Origin: Pseudomonadota bacterium
Lineage (GTDB): Bacteria > Pseudomonadota > Alphaproteobacteria > Rhizobiales > Hyphomicrobiaceae
Assembly: GCA_023412745.1 (NCBI GenBank)
Contig: JAEZBZ010000131.1
Span: forward strand, 1 to 49,766
Direction of reading: 5' to 3'
Length of the DNA stretch: 49,766 bases
A model generated the notes under the pieces. That model did not search any database and was not told the origin of the DNA. It saw only the letters and a list, made by a program, of their open reading frames with translations. This document shows, one piece after another, positions 34,965 to 43,267 of the stretch. Position numbers and translations under genes: made by a program. Position 1 is the first letter of the stretch. Every line of letters begins with the position of its first letter.

Positions 34965-34990
34965 GGAACGAAGCGGGCGGTTGAATCGTT
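34965..34990 (+). promoter_or_regulatory. EcfG-type general stress response promoter
   Basis: GGAAC (34965-34969) and CGTT (34987-34990) are separated by 17 bases, matching the known alphaproteobacterial EcfG promoter. The start codon of the DUF2171 gene lies 36 bases downstream with a CAGGAG site between. This makes the small gene a predicted member of the general stress regulon. Confidence 0.65.
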
Positions 34991-35026
34991 TGTGCTGGTA
35001 GATACACAGCCCACAGGAGATTACGC

Positions 35027-35224
35027 ATGGCAGTCGATGCATCCCAAATCCGCGAGCATATGGAAGTTGTCGACCGTGAAGGTCAGCATGTCGGAGCCGT
35101 CGACCGTGTTGAAGGCGGTCGGATCAAGCTGACACGAAGCGATCCGTCGTCTGGTGGCCAGCATCGCTTCATTGAAATGGCCCAGGTCACGGAAATCAGG
35201 AATGGCAAAGTCTGTATTTCGTAA
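35027..35224 (+). CDS. DUF2171 domain small protein, stress-associated
   Basis: This 65-residue protein matches DUF2171, with MEVVDREGQHVGAVDRVEGG and the ending IEMAQVTEIRNGKVCIS; the fold resembles the PRC-barrel. It is soluble and has no signal. The function of the family is unknown. CAGGAGATTACGC precedes the ATG, and an EcfG-type promoter lies upstream, fitting stress induction. A strong terminator follows the stop by seven bases, so it is monocistronic. Confidence 0.85.
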   Translation: MAVDASQIREHMEVVDREGQHVGAVDRVEGGRIKLTRSDPSSGGQHRFIEMAQVTEIRNGKVCIS

Positions 35225-35231
35225 TGAGAGA

Positions 35232-35259
35232 AAGCCCTCGGTGCCCTTGCCGAGGGCTT
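35232..35259. terminator. Bidirectional intrinsic terminator
   Basis: AAGCCCTCGG (35232-35241) and CCGAGGGCTT (35250-35259) form a perfect ten-base stem with an eight-base loop. It lies between the convergent DUF2171 and oxalate decarboxylase genes and can serve both. Confidence 0.8.
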
Positions 35260-35266
35260 CATCCTA

Positions 35267-36301
35267 TCAAGCGGGCGGCACCATGAAATTGGTTCGCCGG
35301 GGTAGTTTCGCTGCGATGTCAGGTGAAATGCCGAGATTGGTCGCGAGTACGTCCAGCGGGTTGGACGCAATCCACGCAGAAAGGTCGTTGGCTTCGTAGT
35401 GACCGCTGTTGAAGCCGACGAGAACGCGCAGCAGCGATGAGCTGGTATTGCGGATATAGTGACCAGCGCCCGCTGGCGCATAGCCGACATCGCCTGCCTC
35501 GAATTCTTCCATGACGACCTGCCCCTCCGCCAGGAACACCGCCATTTCGGCGCTGCCGGCGAGGTAATATTGCCATTCGTCAGCATTGGGATGCCAGTGC
35601 AGGTCGCGCATCGCGCCCGGCTGAATTTCGAGAATTGAGCCGGCCATCGTCGTGGAAATGGGAAACTCGTCCACCGTCACAACCCGTTGCGTTCCACCGC
35701 CCGCAACGCGCCCGGGTTGTTGCGCAAGGAGAGGGTAGCGATGTGGGGTGATCAAGGCTGAGGCCGCACGTTCGGTTGAGATTGCCGAATGGTCGTTCGG
35801 GGCCGGACCTTGCGCAAAATAGACCTCGCCCTTCGGAAGTTTGTCGATGACCTCCCGCGGCAGACAGAAGTTTTGCGCGAGCACGGGGGCGGGTGTGCGC
35901 GAAAGCCAGTCGGTCAGGCTGAACGTATGGTCCTCGGAAAAATCGCCGTTATCGAAAATCAAAATGAAATGGCATTCTCCCGGGCCTATCCCCTGGATGG
36001 AATGGCCCCAGCCGCGCGGGAAATACCAGACATCGCCGGGATCGAACGTATCGATCGCGGATTGGCCGTTTGGATGCAGGATCGTCGTGCGGCAATGTCC
36101 GGAAACGACGTAAGCCCATTCCGCAGCGTTTGCATGCCAATGCAGTTCTCGCATCGCGCCGGGTTCCAACCGCATCGAAACGCCGGCTATTCCAGCGCTG
36201 GCGGGAAACTCGCGCACTGAGGCGCCGCGGGTCTTGCCGCCTGCGCCGACGCGGGGCTTGGCCTGTTCCAGACGATACCGGAACGATGGATTCCAAGTCA
36301 T
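35267..36301 (-). CDS. oxdC: Oxalate decarboxylase family bicupin
   Basis: This 344-residue two-cupin protein converts oxalate to formate and CO2 with Mn2+. The first cupin has ELHWHANAAEWAYVVSGH and a histidine in PRGWGHSIQ; the second has DLHWHPNADEWQYYLAG and PAGAGHYIRN. The flexible lid that holds the catalytic glutamate in OxdC (SENST) appears here as SEDHT, before the conserved FSLTDWLSRTP. The glutamate is kept, favouring decarboxylase over oxidase. It has no signal peptide, so it is cytosolic. It is somewhat shorter than the Bacillus enzyme. Its neighbours Dps and DUF2171 suggest a stress context. It is probably monocistronic; a nine-base-stem hairpin lies upstream. Confidence 0.9.
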   Translation of the reverse strand: MTWNPSFRYRLEQAKPRVGAGGKTRGASVREFPASAGIAGVSMRLEPGAMRELHWHANAAEWAYVVSGHCRTTILHPNGQSAIDTFDPGDVWYFPRGWGHSIQGIGPGECHFILIFDNGDFSEDHTFSLTDWLSRTPAPVLAQNFCLPREVIDKLPKGEVYFAQGPAPNDHSAISTERAASALITPHRYPLLAQQPGRVAGGGTQRVVTVDEFPISTTMAGSILEIQPGAMRDLHWHPNADEWQYYLAGSAEMAVFLAEGQVVMEEFEAGDVGYAPAGAGHYIRNTSSSLLRVLVGFNSGHYEANDLSAWIASNPLDVLATNLGISPDIAAKLPRRTNFMVPPA

Positions 36302-36331
36302 ATGCTGCTGCTCCGTGGGTATGGCGCAGGT

Positions 36332-36358
36332 GCGGCGGCAAATCTAAAGTGCCGCCGC
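36332..36358. repeat. Perfect hairpin upstream of the oxalate decarboxylase gene
   Basis: GCGGCGGCA and TGCCGCCGC form a nine-base stem with a nine-base loop. It lies between the stop of dps (36407) and the start of the bicupin gene. It may terminate dps transcription or form a leader structure; no T-run follows. Confidence 0.5.
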
Positions 36359-36406
36359 GGGTATGCGTGGCGTTCGATTTCTTGTTGTAGTTAGCGAAAA
36401 ACGACG

Positions 36407-36925
36407 TCAGCGCGGTTGGCGCGTACACTCGAACAGGAACCAAGCCCGTCGCTCGGCCTGATCGATCCAATTTTCGATCAGGCTGGCGGATGCGACGTCG
36501 TGGTGTTCGTCGCAGACATCGTGCGTGGTGCGTAGGAAGCCGACCAGTTGCTGATTGTCTTCCGCCAGCTCAGCCAACATGTCTTCGGGCGTCACATAAT
36601 CCGCATCGTTGTCATGCAGGCGCTGCATACGACTGATCTGGCCGACCGAGCGAAGCGTTGTGCCGCCGATTTTCCGAACTCTCTCCGCGATATCATCCGT
36701 TATCTCGAAGATCTGGTTGCTCTGTTTGTCGAGCATCACATGATATTCGCGAAAGTGCGGGCCGGACATATGCCAGTGGAAATTCTTGGTTTTCAGGTAA
36801 AGGGTGAAAACGTCGGCCAGAAGACCGTTCATTGCCGCGGAAATATCCTTCGTCGCCTGGGCGCTGAGGTCTGTAGGCGTTTGCAATGGAGCCTTCCGAA
36901 GCACCTGGGGTGATACCTTTGTCAT
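36407..36925 (-). CDS. dps: Dps family DNA-binding ferritin-like protein
   Basis: This is a 172-residue protein starting at ATG 36925, which has AAGGAG upstream; the open frame extends 20 codons further but lacks a ribosome site. Dps forms a dodecamer that stores iron and protects DNA during starvation and oxidative stress. The ferroxidase motif is present: NFHWHMSGPHFREYHVMLDKQ, with His, His, Asp and Glu ligands at the usual spacing. The N-terminal extension is short with a few basic residues (MTKVSPQVLRK), which could bind DNA. It is preceded by a 334-base gap that must hold its promoter. Confidence 0.93.
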   Translation of the reverse strand: MTKVSPQVLRKAPLQTPTDLSAQATKDISAAMNGLLADVFTLYLKTKNFHWHMSGPHFREYHVMLDKQSNQIFEITDDIAERVRKIGGTTLRSVGQISRMQRLHDNDADYVTPEDMLAELAEDNQQLVGFLRTTHDVCDEHHDVASASLIENWIDQAERRAWFLFECTRQPR

Positions 36926-37259
36926 GAAATACTCCTTAGCCACACGAATGCTGAACGTGCGCCTGATCGTCATCCCGGCATGCAAGCGCTTAGTGGTTCG
37001 CGGTTAGGCCAGTTATCGAGAATTGACCGCAGGATGAACTGTGAATTGAGATATTCGTTTCCAGTTTACATAATGCCGATAGTGAAAAGTGTGGGGAACG
37101 CCCCACGGGCTTCGTCAAGGATTTAGTCGCATGCAAAACCAAACCCTTGTCGGAGCGTCCATCTATCCGGCGTGAATTGCAACCGATCGCGCGGGTCGTT
37201 GTTTGGTTTTATTGTTTGAAGTTCGTAACGGTGTGCCGAAACAATTGGAGATCCGGAAA
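36926..37259. promoter_or_regulatory. Divergent intergenic region (dps and hydrolase) with a sigma-70 promoter and leader hairpin
   Basis: Rightward, TTGAGA (37046-37051) and CATAAT (37069-37074) are separated by 17 bases, a good promoter. It would give a leader of about 180 bases containing the hairpin GTGGGG-AACG-CCCCAC at 37091-37106 and a 14-codon ORF (MQNQTLVGASIYPA, from 37133). For leftward dps I see no clear promoter. No larger coding signal is present. Confidence 0.45.
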
Positions 37260-38090
37260 ATGGATTCGATCGTCACCAAAGACAACGTCAGGATCTACTA
37301 TAAGGATTGGGGCCCAAAGGCTGCGCAGCCTCTTGTGTTCCACCATGGTTGGCCGCTGTCGGCGGACGATTGGGATACGCAAATGCTGTTTTTCCTCGAG
37401 AAAGGTTTTCGCGTGATCGCGCACGATCGGCGCGGCCACGGGCGGTCGAGCCAAGTGAGCGATGGGCACGATATGGATCACTATGCCGCCGACGCTACGG
37501 CTGTGATGGAGCATCTCGATGTTAGAAATGCGGTTCACATCGGTCATTCGACCGGCGGCGGCGAAGTCGTCCGCTATGTGGCGCGCCACGGCAAGGGCCG
37601 TGTTGCCAAAGCAGTGCTGATTAGTGCGGTGCCGCCGCTTATGCTCAAGACTAATGCTAATCCTGGGGGTTTGCCGATGGAGGTATTCGACGGCCTGCGC
37701 CAGTCCTTGGCGGCCAATCGCGCGCAGTTTTACCTCGATTTCGCCAACGGGCCATTTTACGGCTTCAATAGGCCAGGCGCGAAGCCGATCCAAGGTGTAA
37801 TCCAGAATTGGTGGCGGCAAGGCATGATCGGATCCGCGAAAGCCCACTATGATGGCATCAAGGCGTTTTCCGAAACCGACTTTAACGAAGACCTCAAGGC
37901 GATCGATGTGCCGACTTTGCTCTTGCACGGCGACGATGACCAGGTGGTGCCCTACAAGGACGCGTCCCCACTTTCCGAGAAATTGCTGAAAAATGTCAAA
38001 ATGAAAATATACGAAGGCTTTCCGCACGGCATGTGCACCACCCATGCCGGTACGATAAATCCGGAAGTGCTTGCCTTCATCAAGGGATAG
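37260..38090 (+). CDS. Alpha/beta hydrolase, non-heme chloroperoxidase type
   Basis: This is a 276-residue alpha/beta hydrolase. I start it at ATG 37260 (MDSIVTKDNVRIYYKDWG), where GGAG precedes by nine bases; an upstream frame extension lacks signals. Catalytic residues are the nucleophile serine in GHSTGGG, the aspartate in LLHGDDDQVVP and the histidine in FPHGMCTTH. The oxyanion region is FHHGWPLSADDWD. The sequence matches the cofactor-free haloperoxidase/esterase group, which hydrolyse esters and perhydrolyse acids; the natural substrate is unknown. It stands alone downstream of a promoter with a long leader. Confidence 0.9.
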   Translation: MDSIVTKDNVRIYYKDWGPKAAQPLVFHHGWPLSADDWDTQMLFFLEKGFRVIAHDRRGHGRSSQVSDGHDMDHYAADATAVMEHLDVRNAVHIGHSTGGGEVVRYVARHGKGRVAKAVLISAVPPLMLKTNANPGGLPMEVFDGLRQSLAANRAQFYLDFANGPFYGFNRPGAKPIQGVIQNWWRQGMIGSAKAHYDGIKAFSETDFNEDLKAIDVPTLLLHGDDDQVVPYKDASPLSEKLLKNVKMKIYEGFPHGMCTTHAGTINPEVLAFIKG

Positions 38091-38147
38091 TCGATCGGCG
38101 CGCCACAATGCAGGCGGCCGGCGTGTAACCAACCGCCTGTGTCACGT

Positions 38148-38672
38148 TCAAGTGCGATTATCCTTGCGCGCTTGCGCGTTGCGGGTTTGTTGGGAAATGC
38201 TTCCGATCTGACTGCCGGGGATTGTCCTGCGGCGCCGTGCGCTCGGGATTGCCCGCATGCCTTCATTGGCCGTTTTGTCCGACGGAGGTGCGTCGCGGAA
38301 CTTGGCGCTTCTATGCGCGGCCAGAGCGCGTTGCGCTGCTTCGACGTGGGTGGCGCGGGCGCTGACCACGCGCTGTCGTTCCATTTCCTTATTCACCCGT
38401 TTCAAGGCGCTTGAGAATATTTGTTTCTTCTTGAGCGGCTGCTCCAGATTGGCCGGGAAGCTTTTGCCACGTGGGTCGCTTTTGCCGCGTTTTTCGCGTG
38501 CGCGCTGCCGCGTCTGTGTTTTCATCTTGCCGCGCTGCTCGCGAAGCCGTTTTTGAAGCGCGCCGAGACCTTTGAAATCAATTTCGTAAATGGCCGGATG
38601 ATGCGTTTCGTTTATCAGGTTAAGTTCTTCCGCGCTGAGTACCGCGCGTTCGGTTGCGCGTGGAACGGACAT
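38148..38672 (-). CDS. Conserved basic hypothetical protein
   Basis: This is a 174-residue, very lysine/arginine-rich protein. It begins MSVPRATERAVLSAEELNL, contains HHPAIYEIDFKGLGALQKRLREQR, then a basic helical middle part and PRGKSFPANLEQPLKKKQIF with a putative second helix. GGGAGGAATACC precedes the ATG. I recall similar proteins of unknown function in Bradyrhizobium and relatives, so it is a real gene rather than a shadow frame. The composition suggests binding to nucleic acid or acidic partners. No signal or membrane segment. It is convergent with the hydrolase gene. Confidence 0.72.
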   Translation of the reverse strand: MSVPRATERAVLSAEELNLINETHHPAIYEIDFKGLGALQKRLREQRGKMKTQTRQRAREKRGKSDPRGKSFPANLEQPLKKKQIFSSALKRVNKEMERQRVVSARATHVEAAQRALAAHRSAKFRDAPPSDKTANEGMRAIPSARRRRTIPGSQIGSISQQTRNAQARKDNRT

Positions 38673-38756
38673 GGTATTCCTCCCGGATTGTCTGCGTGGC
38701 GTAACGCGATGAATATGGGGAGAGACGGCAGAAGTTCCAGGCTGCAGGTCCGGTAA

Positions 38757-39683
38757 TCAGCGTTCCGACGGAGGCACCGCCGCGCGCCTTAGTGCGTCGT
38801 ATTCGGCTGTCAGATGATCGAGCAGGGCGCGCACGGACGGCAGCAATCCGCGGCGTGAGGCAAATACTGCGTGCACAACACCACTGCGCGGCGCCCAGCC
38901 CGGCGTGACGTCGATCAGCTTGCCGGACGCAATGTGCTCGTCCACAACCATGGACGGCAGCTTGGCGACGCCGACGCCTGCGAGCGCGGCGTGAAGAAGT
39001 TGCGCCATGTCATCGGTGACGAGCCGCGGTGTGTGTGTGACGCGAACCCAAGCGCCGTCAGTGCCCTCCAGTTCCCACACGTGGCGCGGCAGCATCGGCG
39101 CGAGATCAAGACTGGGCAGGCCGGCGAGATCGGCCGGAACCAGAGGAAGCATCAAATCCTTTGTCAAATCCGGGCAGGCAACCATGCGCTGCGGACTGTC
39201 GCCTAGCGTCCGCATGACCAGTTCCGAAGGCTCCAGCGGGGGGAAGCGGACTCGGATTGCAACGTCGGTACCTTCGCCGATCACGTCGACGCGGCGTGAC
39301 GTCGAATCCAGCTCCACTGTCACGCGTGGATTGGCGGCCATGAAGCGCGCGATCATCGGCCCGACCTCAAAGCAAACCAGGGCCGGTGGCGCACTGATGC
39401 GGATCAGGCCCTGAGGTTCGGAGCGTGATCGTTCGATGGCCTCTTGCGCTGCGTCGGCCTCGACTAGCATGGCCACGCAGTGCCTGTAATATTCCTGCCC
39501 GACGTCGGTGACGCTCAGCTTGCGCGTGGAACGCTGGAGTAGGCGCACGCCGAGGCGATCCTCCAGCTCCAGGATCCGGCGGCTAAGTTTCGACTTCGGA
39601 ATCCCCAGCACGCGCCCGGCAGCCGCATAGCCGCCGTGATCGATCACTTGGACGAAGTAGTAGAGATCGTTCAGGTTCTGCAT
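38757..39683 (-). CDS. LysR family transcriptional regulator
   Basis: This is a 308-residue LysR regulator. The N-terminal helix-turn-helix is NLNDLYYFVQVIDHGGYAAAGRVLGIPKSKLSRRI, and the rest is the two-lobed effector domain. It is divergent from a pirin gene, a common arrangement in which the LysR protein controls the pirin/isochorismatase operon. A palindrome lies six bases upstream of its ATG, overlapping the promoter space. It resembles regulators that sense quinone or aromatic electrophiles, but this is from recollection. Confidence 0.92.
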   Translation of the reverse strand: MQNLNDLYYFVQVIDHGGYAAAGRVLGIPKSKLSRRILELEDRLGVRLLQRSTRKLSVTDVGQEYYRHCVAMLVEADAAQEAIERSRSEPQGLIRISAPPALVCFEVGPMIARFMAANPRVTVELDSTSRRVDVIGEGTDVAIRVRFPPLEPSELVMRTLGDSPQRMVACPDLTKDLMLPLVPADLAGLPSLDLAPMLPRHVWELEGTDGAWVRVTHTPRLVTDDMAQLLHAALAGVGVAKLPSMVVDEHIASGKLIDVTPGWAPRSGVVHAVFASRRGLLPSVRALLDHLTAEYDALRRAAVPPSER

Positions 39684-39689
39684 AACTCA

Positions 39690-39711
39690 ATTGTCTCATC
39701 TGTGGGACGAT
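39690..39711. promoter_or_regulatory. Candidate LysR operator between LysR and pirin genes
   Basis: ATTGTC and GACGAT flank a ten-base spacer, forming a near-perfect 22-base inverted repeat with only one mismatch. It lies beside the LysR start and upstream of the pirin gene. Such spacing fits LysR-type binding sites. Confidence 0.55.
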
Positions 39712-39805
39712 GTGGTCAAGATTCGGCACCTGGTGCCATGAACGTCACGCAGGTATTTCTTGTCGCAACAAGCAGCGCTCATTGTGCGCGGCAAGGAGAC
39801 AGACC

Positions 39806-40684
39806 ATGAGAGACATACCCGGTATCTACAGCGCGCCGCGCCAGCATTGGGTCGGCGATGGCTTTCCGGTCCGAACGATGCTGTCGCATCGCGATCAGGG
39901 CCAGCACGTCAGTCCGTTCATCATGCTGGATTACGCCGGCCCGACCCGCTTTACGCCGACCTCGGAGCGGCGGGGTGTCGGCCAGCATCCGCACAAGGGC
40001 TTCGAGACCGTCACCATCGTTTACGAGGGCGAGGTTGAGCATCGCGACTCCACCGGCGCAGGCGGCGTGATCGGCCCGGGAGATGTGCAGTGGATGACGG
40101 CAGCGTCCGGCATTCTGCACGAGGAATATCACGCGCCGGCTTTTGCCAAGGCGGGTGGCAACTTCGAGATGGTGCAGCTCTGGGTCAATCTGCCGGCCAA
40201 GGATAAATCGGCGAAGCCCGGGTATCAGTCGCTGCGCGATGCGGACATCCCGAACCTGACGTTGCCGAATGACGCAGGCGCCGTGCGTGTTATTGCGGGC
40301 AACTTCGGCGATGTGGCCGGTCCGGCGCGCACCTTCACGCCGATTAACATCGGGGACGTGCGTCTGACCCGGGGCAAGTCGGCGACCTTCGATGTGCCGG
40401 AGGGGCACACGCTGTCCGCGCTCGTTCTGTCGGGTACGGTGGAGATCAACGGCCGCGAGATCGTGCGTGACGCGCAGACTGTCGTATTCGGGCGCAACGG
40501 CGGAGCCCTCATCGTTGAAAGCAACGGCGAGGCCAAGCTGCTGGTGCTAACCGGAGAACCAATCGAGGAGCCCGTGGTCGCTCACGGACCCTTCGTGATG
40601 AACACCGTCGGCGAGATCAAGCAGGCCATGCTCGATTTCCAAAACGGTAAGTTCGGCGCAATCCGCGAAAGCGCGATGGCGTGA
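39806..40684 (+). CDS. Pirin family protein
   Basis: This is a 292-residue bicupin of the pirin family, starting at ATG 39806 with AAGGAGAC upstream; the longer frame overlaps the operator. The N-terminal metal site has QHPHKGFETVTIVYEGEVEHRD and SGILHEEYH, giving the usual three His and one Glu. Some pirins are quercetin 2,3-dioxygenases. The C-terminal pirin domain includes the ITxxE-type FDVPEGHTLSALVLSG. It is the first gene of a unit with the isochorismatase-like gene, separated by 98 bases, and is divergent from LysR. Likely linked to aromatic or electrophile metabolism. Confidence 0.92.
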   Translation: MRDIPGIYSAPRQHWVGDGFPVRTMLSHRDQGQHVSPFIMLDYAGPTRFTPTSERRGVGQHPHKGFETVTIVYEGEVEHRDSTGAGGVIGPGDVQWMTAASGILHEEYHAPAFAKAGGNFEMVQLWVNLPAKDKSAKPGYQSLRDADIPNLTLPNDAGAVRVIAGNFGDVAGPARTFTPINIGDVRLTRGKSATFDVPEGHTLSALVLSGTVEINGREIVRDAQTVVFGRNGGALIVESNGEAKLLVLTGEPIEEPVVAHGPFVMNTVGEIKQAMLDFQNGKFGAIRESAMA

Positions 40685-40782
40685 AGACAAGCGGCGTCGG
40701 CGATAATGCCCGCGCCGCTCAGTAAGGCGCGATTCGCCGCCCTTCTCGCGGATCATTCACAAAACGCAATGGAGGCACTCTC

Positions 40783-41409
40783 GTGACCAAGCCCTACACG
40801 CGTCTCGACAAGAACAACGCCGCCGTGCTGCTCGTCGATCATCAGGCTGGATTGCTTTCCCTCGTACGCGATATCGAGCCGGACAAGTTCAAGAACAACG
40901 TGCTGGCGCTCGCCGATCTCGCCGAATACTTCAAGCTACCGACGATCCTCACGACCAGCTTCGAGAGCGGCCCGAATGGCCCGCTGGTGCCGGAGCTGAA
41001 GGAGAAGTTCCCCGATGCGCCGTACATTGCGCGCCCCGGCCAAATCAATGCCTGGGACAACGAGGATTTCGTCAAGGCGATCAAGGCGACCGGCAAGAAG
41101 CAGCTTATCATTGCTGGTGTCGTGACCGAGGTCTGCGTGGCGTTTCCAGCGCTGTCGGCGATCGAGGAGGGTTTTGAGGTGTTCGTCGTTACTGACGCAT
41201 CGGGCACGTTCAATCCCCTGACCCGGGATTCTGCCTGGGATCGTATGTCGGCGGCTGGCGCCCAACTCATGACGTGGTTCGGCGGGGCGTGCGAACTGCA
41301 CCGCGATTGGCGCAACGACGTCGAGGGTCTTGCCGCGCTGTTCTCCAACCACATTCCGGACTATCGCAATCTGATGACCAGCTACAACACCGTGCAGAAG
41401 GCGAAGTAA
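40783..41409 (+). CDS. Isochorismatase family cysteine hydrolase (YcaC-like)
   Basis: This is a 208-residue isochorismatase-fold hydrolase. The catalytic set is visible as Asp19 (LLVDHQAGLL) and the nucleophile Cys118 (GVVTEVCVAF). The cis-peptide context VTEVC is normal. The start is GTG at 40783 with GGAGGCA upstream. The sequence resembles YcaC and related small amidases of unknown natural substrate. Downstream of pirin under the same LysR control, it may hydrolyse an amide or ester in the same response. Confidence 0.9.
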   Translation: MTKPYTRLDKNNAAVLLVDHQAGLLSLVRDIEPDKFKNNVLALADLAEYFKLPTILTTSFESGPNGPLVPELKEKFPDAPYIARPGQINAWDNEDFVKAIKATGKKQLIIAGVVTEVCVAFPALSAIEEGFEVFVVTDASGTFNPLTRDSAWDRMSAAGAQLMTWFGGACELHRDWRNDVEGLAALFSNHIPDYRNLMTSYNTVQKAK

Positions 41410-41419
41410 CCACGACATC

Positions 41420-41448
41420 GGATCGGACGCGTATTGCGCGTCCGATCC
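41420..41448. terminator. Perfect 12-base hairpin between convergent genes
   Basis: GGATCGGACGCG (41420-41431) and CGCGTCCGATCC (41437-41448) pair fully around a five-base loop. It lies between the isochorismatase and ankyrin genes and is likely a bidirectional terminator, though the T-run is weak. Confidence 0.7.
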
Positions 41449-41461
41449 CCATTGCTGCGAT

Positions 41462-43108
41462 TTAAGAGGATGGGTCGAGCAGAAACTCCGCGACCTCGTC
41501 CGAGAACTGCAGGCAGCGCCCGGCGATCATGACGTAGCTTGAACCAGACGGATCTAGTGTCGCCGAGGGCATGCCGTGCGCGACGAGCGCCCGCGCGCAA
41601 CCGAGCCAATCGCCATCTTCGACAGGCTCGTTGCACGATCCCCAGCTCAGCGTACCCAAGGCATCGCTGCCATAGCCGTGCTGCTCGGTCCAGCTTGCGC
41701 CGTGTTCCAAAAGAAAATGCGCGAGTGCAGAATCGCCACGAAAAACCGCATGATTCAGCGCCGAGGCATTCCAGTCGCCGCCGCGCACCGCTATCGGCCA
41801 GCCAAGTTCGACCATAAGCCTGATCGCGTTGCCGCTGCCATCCTGGGCCGCAAGTTCGGGCAATAGCCGAAGCTGCGCCGGGGGCAGGGACGCGGGAAGG
41901 TCCGGCAGTTCGCTTTGCAGTCGGCGCGCAGTTGGTTCGTCGCCTGCCGCACAGGCGGCGATGAACTGATCTGGCTGCGACAGGCCCGGTGCGCCCGCCG
42001 CGCGCGCCAGCAATTTGGCGACCTCGGTCAATCCGAACCGCAACGCCAGCGTATAAGCGCTTGTGCCATCGGGCGTGCGGATGGACGGATCGGCGCCAGC
42101 CTCCAGCAACGCCGCGATATGCTCCGGTGACCGCCGCCGCCGGATCGCCCACAGCAACGGCGCGCCCCACTGGTTGGTGGGCGCACCGTCTGCCGATGCA
42201 TTCGGATTTCCGCCGTGGGACAGCAACAGCTTCAGTGCTTCCAGATTGTCGAGATCCAGCACGCGATACATGGCATTGCTGTCTGCCATCGTGGCGCCGG
42301 CTTCAAGCAGCAGGCGTGTGCATGCGGTGCTTTCCAGTGCGTGATAGAGCGACTCGCCATCGTTGGGGTTTGCGCCCGCGTCGAGCAGTATCTTGGTCAG
42401 GTCAGGATCGTGGTTCTGGCCCGCCGCGCCGTAAAGGGCAGACAGCGGATATTGCGTCGACGGCTCAGCTAAAGAGGATGGCGGCCAGCGGTTGCCCACG
42501 GCCTGGTTCGGATCAGCGCCTGCGCCCAGCAGCAACCGGGCCGAGGCATGCAGACGGTCACGAAACTCGGGCAAACGCAGCAATCCGGAATGCGTGACGG
42601 CCACCAGCGGCGGCAGATTAAGCGGGCCACCCGGCGTATTCACCCAGCCGGGATCGCATTGCGTGGCCGCGCGCAGCATTGCCTCATTCCCAACAGCACA
42701 CGCGAGGTAGGGATCATCGCCCAGCAGGTTTGGTTGTTCGGCCAGCATACGAGCCGCCAGCGCCGGCCGCGATCGGCTGGTGCCGCCGGAGATGTCGCCC
42801 GCATAGACGAAGCGCAGCCACGCCATGATCGTGGCAGATCTGTCAGTGGACAGCGCATTGCGCGCGTCGACGAAGCTTTTCAGATCAGTCCACGATGCGA
42901 AGGCGTATGCGCGGGCGATGCAGGATTGCGCATCGTGCAGCCTGAGATCGAGAGCCGCGATGGCCGTATCGTCCTTGCCGTTAGCAATGGGCAGCGATGC
43001 ACGCAATTGCGCCATCGCGGTTTGATCGCGCCTGCGATAGCCGGCAAGCAGATCCTTGGCCTGCCGTTTCAGGTGGTTGAGATTTGGCCGCTCAGGGAAC
43101 CGGTTCAT
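41462..43108 (-). CDS. Ankyrin repeat protein
   Basis: This is a 548-residue protein beginning at ATG 43108 with GGAGGC upstream. From about residue 200 it consists of ankyrin-like repeats: ASARLLLGAGADPNQA, TKILLDAGANPNDG, ALKLLLSHGGNPNAS, HIAALLEAGADPSIRTPDGTSAYTLAL, and others up to about 500. The first 100 residues are a helical region, LNHLKRQAKDLLAGYRR, found in a common bacterial family of ankyrin proteins. It has no signal peptide. It most likely binds another protein; its partner is not evident. It is a single gene, and its functional role is unknown. Confidence 0.88.
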   Translation of the reverse strand: MNRFPERPNLNHLKRQAKDLLAGYRRRDQTAMAQLRASLPIANGKDDTAIAALDLRLHDAQSCIARAYAFASWTDLKSFVDARNALSTDRSATIMAWLRFVYAGDISGGTSRSRPALAARMLAEQPNLLGDDPYLACAVGNEAMLRAATQCDPGWVNTPGGPLNLPPLVAVTHSGLLRLPEFRDRLHASARLLLGAGADPNQAVGNRWPPSSLAEPSTQYPLSALYGAAGQNHDPDLTKILLDAGANPNDGESLYHALESTACTRLLLEAGATMADSNAMYRVLDLDNLEALKLLLSHGGNPNASADGAPTNQWGAPLLWAIRRRRSPEHIAALLEAGADPSIRTPDGTSAYTLALRFGLTEVAKLLARAAGAPGLSQPDQFIAACAAGDEPTARRLQSELPDLPASLPPAQLRLLPELAAQDGSGNAIRLMVELGWPIAVRGGDWNASALNHAVFRGDSALAHFLLEHGASWTEQHGYGSDALGTLSWGSCNEPVEDGDWLGCARALVAHGMPSATLDPSGSSYVMIAGRCLQFSDEVAEFLLDPSS

Positions 43109-43267
43109 AGGGAGCCTCCGTGCACGAAACGCCGATGACCCGCAAATCCGGCTGCACAAAGGTCGTGTGGTCAGCTCAGTGATACAAGTGGGTTAAACCC
43201 TTCCCGCGGGCCCGGGTGCAGCTTGCACGGCAGTGGATATCTAGGGACGACAGCCCATCGCAGTCAA

